From Nelumbo lutea (taxonomy: Eukaryota; Streptophyta; Magnoliopsida; Proteales; Nelumbonaceae), in assembly GCA_022828595.1 (NCBI GenBank), contig JAKGHH010000007.1, positions 41,525,973 to 41,589,972 on the forward strand: 64,000 bases of DNA, in the 5' to 3' direction. Each line of letters begins with the position of its first letter. Position 1 is the stretch's first letter. The notes beneath the pieces are model-generated. The model was not told the DNA's origin and made no database searches. It saw only the letters and a list, made by a program, of their open reading frames with translations. Positions 57,256-64,000 of this stretch are shown piece by piece. The position numbers were made by a program, and so were the translations under genes.

Positions 57256-58795
57256 GCTCTTCTCCACTCTAATTCTTTGGAGAGATCGCCGTCCAAGCGT
57301 GATGGGAAATGACCGGTTATCGAGGGTACAGGTTGTAGTCCCACTCCTCCGGTGAAGAGGGCTAGGTCTGTAAGGGTGCTTCGCTCCTTTCGTCCTAGCA
57401 GTGTACCATCGCCTTCTGATGTGGCTCCAGTATAGGTTCGTTAAGGTGATCACAGTTCTCCGGCCCCAGTGTTGTGGGTGGGTCTGTGGCGAGTCGGGAT
57501 GTTTCGGTGACAGCCCTCGGGAGTAGTGTTGGTCTAGTGTTGGAGCCTACAGAGCTTGCGGATGTGTCGCCCTCCCTAGGTGGTGTTATGATTCGCTTCT
57601 CAAGCAGGCGATTAAAGAAAAGGGCTTCCCGTCGGCCAAGGCGGAGTTTGAAGAACGACGAGTCAATTAGTTTTGTTGAATGTTTGTGTGATTACTACCT
57701 TTGCTAAGCGTGGATCCTATCACAACCTGTTGTGAATGAAGGCAGTCAAGTCATTGTAGGCGATCAAGCAGTTCGTGTGGAATCGTCCAGTAGGGTTCCG
57801 ATAACGACTCCAGGTGGGCGAGGACTGATTGTGAGACGGTCTTTTACTTTGAAGCGGGTTGATCGCAATGTGGCAGATTCTGACAGGGACAAGGTGGGCT
57901 TAGAGGTGAGAAGTGATTTGAGATTCGTTGGTTCGTGTATGGTTCTGGTGTTCTGACTGCTTGCGTATGTCTTTATCACTGGCTCTCTTATCTAAGTTTC
58001 CGCTTGGGGAATCCAACACACCCTTTTTTCGGCGTATAGTTGAGGAACTAAGGGTGATGCAGCCCCCGCAATCGAACCCATGGTGACTGGAATTAGTACC
58101 GTCATGAGTACCATGGCTAATACAGCCCCCCACACTGCTCCTCAAGTGTTCGACGACCAAGATTTATCGTGTTTCTATTCCATAAAAGTGGATCGGATGA
58201 CTCAGTCGGGGTCTGACATGGTGGTGGTGACACAGTGTGAAGACGCGCATGGGAAGGTTTCTATGGAATCCATGTCTCATGATGATGTAGGTAACTCTTC
58301 CGAGGGTGTTTACCCACAGTCTGCCTGCGATGATACACTAATAGCTAACTTTTCCGAAGACAAGGAATACTGCTCAGGGAATGAGGACGTAGAGGGGGAG
58401 TTTGCTTCCCCCTCGGAGGTGTCGTAAGAGGAAAAGTTAGACCAAATACGGCAACTGTTGAGATACCACGAGAATCACGATATCCCGTTAATGCACTTCC
58501 TAGTGATGGATCTTGTGTATGTTCAAGGTAAGGAGGTGCGTTATAGCGTCTCAAGTACGGTTGCCCAATTTGCTTCTACCACAATTTGTTCGGATCAGTT
58601 GTTAGAAGGAAGACTTTATCCAGACGTGGTGGGTCTGGCCTTGAACGACATTATCCGTACGGTTCCCCAATTTGCTTCCACCATTGATGGGCCTCGTAAT
58701 GTGTCGCCCACTGGAAGAGTTGACGTGAGTGGACTTTGCCTGTTGGTTGGAAGCGTGTCGTGTGGGCTTTTTATGATCAAAGTCAAACGATGAGT
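57256..58795 (+). pseudogene. C-terminal tail of the PMD gene or a linked ORF
   Basis: Open blocks in shifting frames: a Ser-rich and then Arg-rich basic stretch at 57474-57700 (RLKKRASRRPRRSLKND), TPGGRGLIVRRSFTLKRV at about 57800-57870, then an acidic Ser/Asp/Glu-rich piece at 58080-58424 and a last piece at 58458-58793 (VQGKEVRYSVSSTVAQ). No domain recognised. Such disordered tails are common after PMD in element-borne genes, but continuity here is inferred. Confidence 0.4.
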
Positions 58796-60033
58796 TATAA
58801 TTTTAGCACATGCTTTCTGGAAGGCAAGCAAAGATATACCACAGAATGATTTGTTTTGCTCCATGAGCGATGTTCACAAGCGCCGCAGGGTTGTCGAAGC
58901 GGGTGTCGCCCGAGTATCAAACAAACTCAAGAGTCTGAGAGAGTTTGAAGAAGTTTGAGGAAACCAATGGGAATGTAGAGACTATAGTCGCGGTTTGGGA
59001 GGATTGGAAGAAATGAAGAGATTTTTTGTATTTAGAATTGCCTCTGTCGTTGTTAATCCTCTATTTTGAATGTTGCCATTTTGAATTGTGTTGTTTCATT
59101 TTTGCCTTCAATATAGCCATATATCATAACAAGGAAAATTGTATGAATATCTTATCCGTGTTCATTGTAAGAGTACATTTGTAGGGAATGTGGCTATGCG
59201 AAGAGATGTAGTGCGAAGAGTAATGTTAATTTTACATTAAGCGTGTTGTCGCCTTATCGCAACTGTGTGTGAAGTGCATTAGGCTTATTGCTGTCAGTAA
59301 TGCAGACAGTATGCTAGTTGTAGTTATTTGATGCGCAATTTTAATACAACACAATACGTTTACAGAGACCAAGCCTAGGAGGGAGGGTATTTGTGCCGCA
59401 CAAATGTGGCTAGGATTGCTAGGAGTGATCCCATTACTACTTTGGTGGGCGCAGCCCCCCTATAATGCTTTCTATCGAGAAGGTCACGATATGTGAATTT
59501 TGTCACGGCTTGTATTAATGTTTATATCGAATGGTGAGAAAATCATTTTTGGTTGTGTTGTGTACTCGGTCGCGAATAAGTACTCTTCGTAGGTGTTGTT
59601 ATAAGGATTAGTCACAATTAAACACCATTGCAAACGTAAGCGACTATTAGTTGTAAACTACTATTAAAGGAAATCGTACATGCATCTTAGTTGTAAACTA
59701 CTCTGTCGAGTGCCTGTTGGGTGCTATTGCAATCAGCACAGGCATAATCAACTTTATCGCAGATCGAACAGTGTTTTCCAACATGTGAGATACTATCGGG
59801 TGTGATGATGTTATGTAAAGTGAAGGGTTTGAGATGAATGTTATTGTCAATGCAGGGCGGGTAAGGTTTTCTTTTCTTAGTCCATCGCAAAGTATCTGTG
59901 TTTATAAAGTGGAAAGGGGTTATTTCTGTTGTTGACGAAGCCCCCCTCTCCCGAGGATTACCTGGAGGAGTGGATGTGCCTGGGGTTGTCACGGCTTTCG
60001 CATGAGGCAAATGGCATTAAACAACCGATCATA
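58796..60033. other. Unassigned region between the PMD gene and the minisatellite
   Basis: No recognisable gene. A 107-codon minus-strand ORF (59687-60010) contains CSICDKVDYACADC, a CX2C pair that could be chance. The rest is AT-rich and low in ORFs. By position it belongs to the GYP2 3' untranslated region. Confidence 0.4.
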
Positions 60034-60690
60034 ATAGGAAAGTGTTTGGGGTTGCCAGGTCTTTCTCTGTGACTGGGGTTGCCAAGGCCTTATCTGTGCT
60101 TGGGGTGCCGGATCTTTCTTTGTGCCTGGGGTTGCCAAGTTTTCATCCATGCCTAGGGTTGCCAAGGCTTTATCTGTGCTTGGGGTACCGGGGCTTATCG
60201 TTGAGGTGCCTGAGGTGTCCTGGGCTTTGTAGAGATGTCTGGGGTGTCGGGGCTTATCACTAGGGTACCCGGGGTGCCAGATTACCTGGGGTGTCTGGGC
60301 ATTTGTAGAGATGCCTGGGGTGCCAGGGCATACCGTTGAGGTGCCTAGGGTGCTAGATTGTCTGTGGTGTCTGGGGCTTTGCAGAGATGCCCGGGGTCTC
60401 GAGACTTATTGCTGAGGTAACCGGGGTGCCTGATTGCATGGGGTGTCTGGGGCACTGGGGCTTATCGCTGAGGTGCCTGGGGTGTTAGATTGCCTGGGGT
60501 GTCGGGGCTTATCGCTAAGGTGCCCGGGGTGTCCAGGGCTTTGTGCCCGGGGTGCCAGATTGCCTGGGGTGTTTGGGGCTTTGTTAAGATATATGGGGTG
60601 TCGGGGCTTATCGCTGAGGTGCCCAGAGTGTCCAGGGCTTTGTGCCTGGGGTTCCAGATTGCTTGGGGTGTCTGGGACTTTGTATGGATG
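60034..60690. repeat. Minisatellite of about 20-bp GGGGTGCC-rich units
   Basis: About 30 imperfect copies of a unit like TGCCTGGGGTGCCAGGGCTT. A higher-order phrase GGGGCTTATCGCTGAGGTGCC recurs at about 60187, 60248, 60446, 60506 and 60605, with degenerate copies between. It starts about 155 bases beyond the end of GYP2 pol. Tandem arrays at this position (3' untranslated region) are known in Tat/Ogre-type gypsy. ORFs on both strands here are repeat artefacts. Confidence 0.88.
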
Positions 60691-60846
60691 AGAGATATAT
60701 GTACACAGTTGTATAAGCAAGACAAACGTATGTGCTCTTAATTAATAAAAAGTATCTGTCATGATAAGAAACCATAAGAAAAGGAATTTGAAAGTACACA
60801 TCATAGATTTATTCAAAAGAAGAATGCACATGCATACAAAAGATGG

Positions 60847-61950
60847 TTACTTAAAGTAAGGTTTCAACCAATAGCGATTTATGGTTTCATCGTCATCACC
60901 CGTGTCTACAATTTTAAGTACATAGTAGCCCAACTTGTGAGCTTCTTTTATCAAGTAGGGCCCTTCCTATGTCGGTGCAAACTTTTTTGCAGATATGCCC
61001 TGTGCAACGTTGAGGGTTGTCTTCAACACTTTGCCCCCCTCATTGAAGCTTCTAGGTCTCAGGGGTCTGTTGAAGTTAATTGCTAATGCTTGTTTATATT
61101 TGTCTTGCTTTTCTGCCGCTCTATCTCTAACTTCATCCACCACCTTGAGTTTGTTTGCAAGTAAATCATCCAGATCCTCTGGTCTGATCTTTTTATCCAT
61201 TATAGTAGCTATCCTAGCAGACACAACCTTGATCTCTATTGGCAGTACTGCTTCATGTCCATAAACCAAAGAATAGGGTGTTGCATGTGTGCTTTTCTTG
61301 ATCGTCGAGCGATAAGCCCACAGGGTCTCTGATAGCTTCTTGGCCCAATCTTTTTGGTTGTCAACTATTGTTTTGCTTAGCATTTTTAGTAGCGTCTTGT
61401 TCGTAGCTTCTGCTTGGTCGTTGCCTTGGGGGTAATACATTGTCGATGTCCCTAATTTTACCCCATATTGCCCTAAAAGGTCACAAACTTCTTGGTTTTT
61501 GATGGACATACCATTATCAGTTAGTATCTGCATCAGTACCCCGAACCTATGGATGATGTTTTATTGTAGAAAGTTTGCTATGTTAGCTGTGCAGATTCAT
61601 CGTAGGGGAATGACCTCCGCCCATTTAGTGAAATAATTTGTCGCCACGATGATGAAACAATACCCTTTAGAGGGTGGGTGTATCTTGCCTATAAGGTCTA
61701 TCCCCCAAGTGTGAAAGGGCCCGGGTGTGACAACAGGATGCAGGGCATTGGCGGGTTTGTGAATCCTTTCCCCGTGAACTTGGCACTTGTGACACCTGCG
61801 CACGTGTTGTTGTGCATCCTCCATCATAGTTGTCCAATAAAAGATGAGGTGCAAGATGTGGGTAGGTAAGGCAAGCTGGCCCTGATGAATTGCGGGCTTG
61901 GAGTCATGGGCTGCCTCCATGATGTCATCAATTTCCTCTCCAGCCAAACA
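60847..61950 (-). pseudogene. GYP2 integrase
   Basis: 61597-61947: FYWTTMMEDAQQHVRRCHKCQ (zinc domain), FHTWGIDLIGKIHPPSKGY (first Asp), YFTKWAEVIPL. 60967-61533: MQILTDNGMSIKN (second Asp), YYPQGNDQAEATNKTLLKM (Glu), THATPYSLVYGHEAVLPIEI, then EGPYLIKEAHKLGYYVLK and RYWLKPYFK. All three catalytic residues are kept. A stop near 61562 and one near 60970 are the visible breaks, so this copy is less decayed than GYP1. Confidence 0.92.
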
Positions 61951-62530
61951 TCACAGAGGTTTACCTGTGTGAGACTTCTTGTACATCATCCCGCCCTGGA
62001 GGTAGAATCTCATTACTTTAGACAATAATTTCCTCCATAACTGAATATCAATGGGAAGTGCGTGCTCCTATAAGTACTCTATATATATCTTCCTCCAGTC
62101 CTCATCGCAAACCAGCAAACACTATCTGTTATTTGTTTGTAGAATGCATTTATCACACACTCGCTGTATTCTAATCGAATCCCACTTCATTGTGGCCCAA
62201 TAATATCCCATTCGCTATAATTTGCAGAAAAGTCGCGACTACCCCACAGGTGGCTTTGTGGATCTTATCCAGTGTGGCTTCTGCTCCTCCTTGCCCAAAC
62301 GCCTTGTCCTTACCCCATTTGACTCACAATGATACAGTACTCCGTGCACCAATTGGAACTTCACGATCAACCTTATGTCTTGAGTCCCCAAGGTCTGACC
62401 CTTCAGTTTCTGTATCACCTCATATCTCTAGTCATCGGCCGTCATCTGCTTTTCATCCTCCACTTGTTCCCTTAAAGTGATAGTCGACTGCCTGTTGATT
62501 GTTCGAATGGTGATTTCTATTGGTTCCGGG
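61951..62530 (-). pseudogene. GYP2 RNase H to integrase spacer
   Basis: Partial coding in mixed frames: KDKAFGQGGAEATLDKIHKA, CGVVATFLQIIANGILLGHNE, EDWRKIYIEYL near 62090, and LIVKFQLVHGVLYH near 62340. The block 62331-62530 is repeated at 63571-63770. Confidence 0.7.
62331..62530. repeat. 200-bp direct repeat, left copy, ends at the COPA-e LTR
   Basis: It is colinear, without indels, with 63571-63770 (offset 1240), with 20 differences that I counted over 200 bases. The copies abut the two ends of COPA-e. Confidence 0.9.
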
Positions 62531-63568
62531 TGAAGGGACGAGATATTCATCATATGGATGAACAAACCCTGTAGGAAGGTAGGGTGAAATTTCAAAAATT
62601 TCTCTCTCATCTGGGAATCACATTCCCTATTTTAGAAAACTACATTTTCAAGGAATATTTTTGAAAGAGAACCAGACCAGATCTGAAACCATTAGGAAGT
62701 GAGGGATAGACCTGATACGAAGTAGTAGTAACTCCAAATGAAGGTGTTCATGCCCAAGGAGAAAACCAAAACCCACTTCCACTGAAGATGACACAATGCG
62801 TGTTGAAGCAGGATGGCTCTTCAGTAAGAACCAGAATTCTTTAGCAAGAATCTTACAGGGGTTGGTGAGCACAAATTCAGATTGCTTCTTTTGCCAAGAA
62901 GCAATATCAAGAATACTTGTTCATTACTTCCACAAGTGGAGATCGGATTGGGTAGGGGCGGAAAGAACAGGGGAGAACTCTGCAGATTGTTATGTGTTAA
63001 AACTAAGGAACTCTACAGATTCCTCGATCATTCACTTTGTCCGGCAAAGGGGCTGATCCTATCACTATGGTCACCCACTCGGATGAATTCTCAGACTGCC
63101 CCAACATACCCAAGTTTTGACACCCTCTAAGGATTTCACTGATTGGCATATCAAAGACAACCCAATCTGATACCTAGTGCAGTACCATAATCGAGTGTAG
63201 GGGTCAGGTGTAACATTCTAGTTTTGCCCATCTATATCCAAGGTCCAGGGCAATACTAGTATTTGGTCCAATTCAGGGTTTCAAGAAAACCCACACTGCA
63301 TGTACCTTAGGTCTCACCCTAGCAGTTGAGACAAGCCACCCCTACCAACTTGGTGGCACATCAGTGCAGCCTTGGCTAGATATATCTCCCCAAATTTATC
63401 CAATGGCTATGAAGATTCTAAACTAACACGAGTCTCGTAAGTGTCCAGTTTAAGGGTATAATGACAGAAATACACCAAATCACATGAATCAATTATGCAC
63501 TTTATTCATTTACAATAAATGACATAATGTACATCAATCTAATTGGAGCCAAGGGCATACACTGTCTA
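62531..63568 (-). repeat. COPA-e: LTR without an interior, inside GYP2 pol
   Basis: The minus strand ends CGTCCCTTCA at 62531 and starts TAGACAGTGTATGCCC at 63568 (the first three bases TGT are missing). It is 1038 bp, lacking about 0.9 kb of the full LTR's middle. No primer-binding site adjoins it. Sequence is closest to copy c. Confidence 0.88.
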
Positions 63569-63570
63569 TT

Positions 63571-63770
63571 GATACAGTACTTCATGCACCAATTGGAACT
63601 TCGCGATCAGACTTATGTTTTGAGTCCCCAAGGTCTGACCCTTTAGTTTCTATATCACCTCATATCTCTAGTCGTCGATCGTCATCTACTTTTCATACTC
63701 CACTTGTTCCCATAAAGTGACAGTTGAGTGCCTGTTGATTGTTCGAATGGTGATTTCTATTGGATCGAGG
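63571..63770. repeat. 200-bp direct repeat, right copy, begins at the COPA-e LTR
   Basis: Partner of 62331-62530, in the same orientation. It continues to the right into intact-looking RNase H sequence, so this copy marks the original context. Confidence 0.9.
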
Positions 63771-64000
63771 CTAGCTTGTATCTTGGATCCTATTGTGGTT
63801 AAGGCGTCAGCAAACCGGTTATTGGCTCTATTTTGATGTTCGAAGCGTATGTCTTGGTCATGAACTAGTTTTTGTATCAAGCTCCTATAGGATAAGATGG
63901 TGAGTTCTTTTACTATCGTGTTTCCATTGAGCTACCCAATCACTAGCTTCACATCACCGAACACTCTTATCTTCTTCGTATTGGCTTCAATTGCTTTTAT
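63590..64000 (-). pseudogene. GYP2 RNase H, C-terminal part
   Basis: Minus strand from 64000: IRVFGDVKLVIG, LSYRSLIQKLVHDQDIRFEH, NRANNRFADALTTIGSKI, SLDPIEITIRTINR, WEQVEYEK. NxxADAL is the conserved RNase H end of Tat-type elements. A stop lies at LVIG-LNG (about 63935) and another after 63686. Confidence 0.87.

Larger units (their letters stand above)
60847..64000 (-). mobile_element. GYP2: Tat-like Ty3/gypsy pol, minus strand, runs off the window end
   Basis: Read on the minus strand: RNase H (64000-63590), spacer, integrase zinc domain and core, and a C-terminal WLKPYFK-stop at 60847. COPA-e interrupts it at 62531-63568. Beyond the pol end come the minisatellite and antisense ORFs, a layout known for the Tat lineage. 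LTRs were not identified. Confidence 0.85.

Noticed and set aside
59687..60010. 107-codon minus-strand ORF with CSIC...CADC
   Set aside because: The two CX2C pairs are isolated, there is no family match, and the ORF sits in a probable untranslated region.
60034..60690. Repeat array considered as a CRISPR-like array or a repetitive protein gene
   Set aside because: Units are contiguous, of variable length and without unique spacers; both strands give Gly/Leu/Pro-rich frames that are repeat artefacts.

Overview
This is nuclear DNA from a flowering plant. It shows a spliced U-box/ARM gene with GT-AG introns and plant-type Ty1/copia, Ty3/gypsy and L1-class elements with tRNA-Met or tRNA-Asp primer-binding sites. 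I see nothing bacterial, no CRISPR array, and no rRNA or tRNA gene. I cannot name the species.

Only one host gene is well supported: the 3' part of a PUB4-like plant U-box E3 ubiquitin ligase on the + strand (coding exons 6922-7038, 11907-13976, 14437-14496). Its earlier exons are not between 1 and 6921. A minus-strand copia (COP1, to 3120) and a 5'-truncated LINE (3766-6295) lie upstream. Its 4.9-kb intron holds another minus-strand copia (COP2) and a candidate LTR. The three exons are open and join in frame, so the gene may still work.

From about 16 kb to the end, the window is a nested stack of retrotransposons. A + strand Ty3/gypsy (GYP1) is split by a copia of family 'COPA' (copy a, 16647-25075) and by a COPA LTR (copy b, 28178-30116). 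It carries an antisense extra ORF with an apparent intron at 30535-31686. A COPA internal fragment (copy h, 31687-33466), a gypsy 3' end with LTR (33467-35637) and a minus-strand copia (COP3, 35640-38523) follow. An Athila-like gypsy (ATH1, 38524-49471) has both LTRs but no RT, RNase H or integrase, and holds COPA copy c (40595-46358).

From about 50 to 64 kb lies a minus-strand, Tat-like gypsy (GYP2), whose pol ends at 60847. Past the end of pol come a minisatellite (60034-60690) and a decayed + strand (antisense) plant-mobile-domain (PMD) gene. A further unidentified + strand ORF starts at 51020. A non-autonomous LTR element (NAL1, 51808-55165) sits between the two ORFs and contains a COPA solo LTR (copy d) with a clean 5-bp duplication. 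Another COPA LTR (copy e, 62531-63568) lies in GYP2 pol between 200-bp direct repeats.

The points most worth following are the antisense cargo ORFs of the two gypsy elements (one PMD, one spliced), the 200-bp repeats around copy e, the minisatellite beside GYP2 pol, and the CAG-to-TAG pattern of stop codons in COPA-a.
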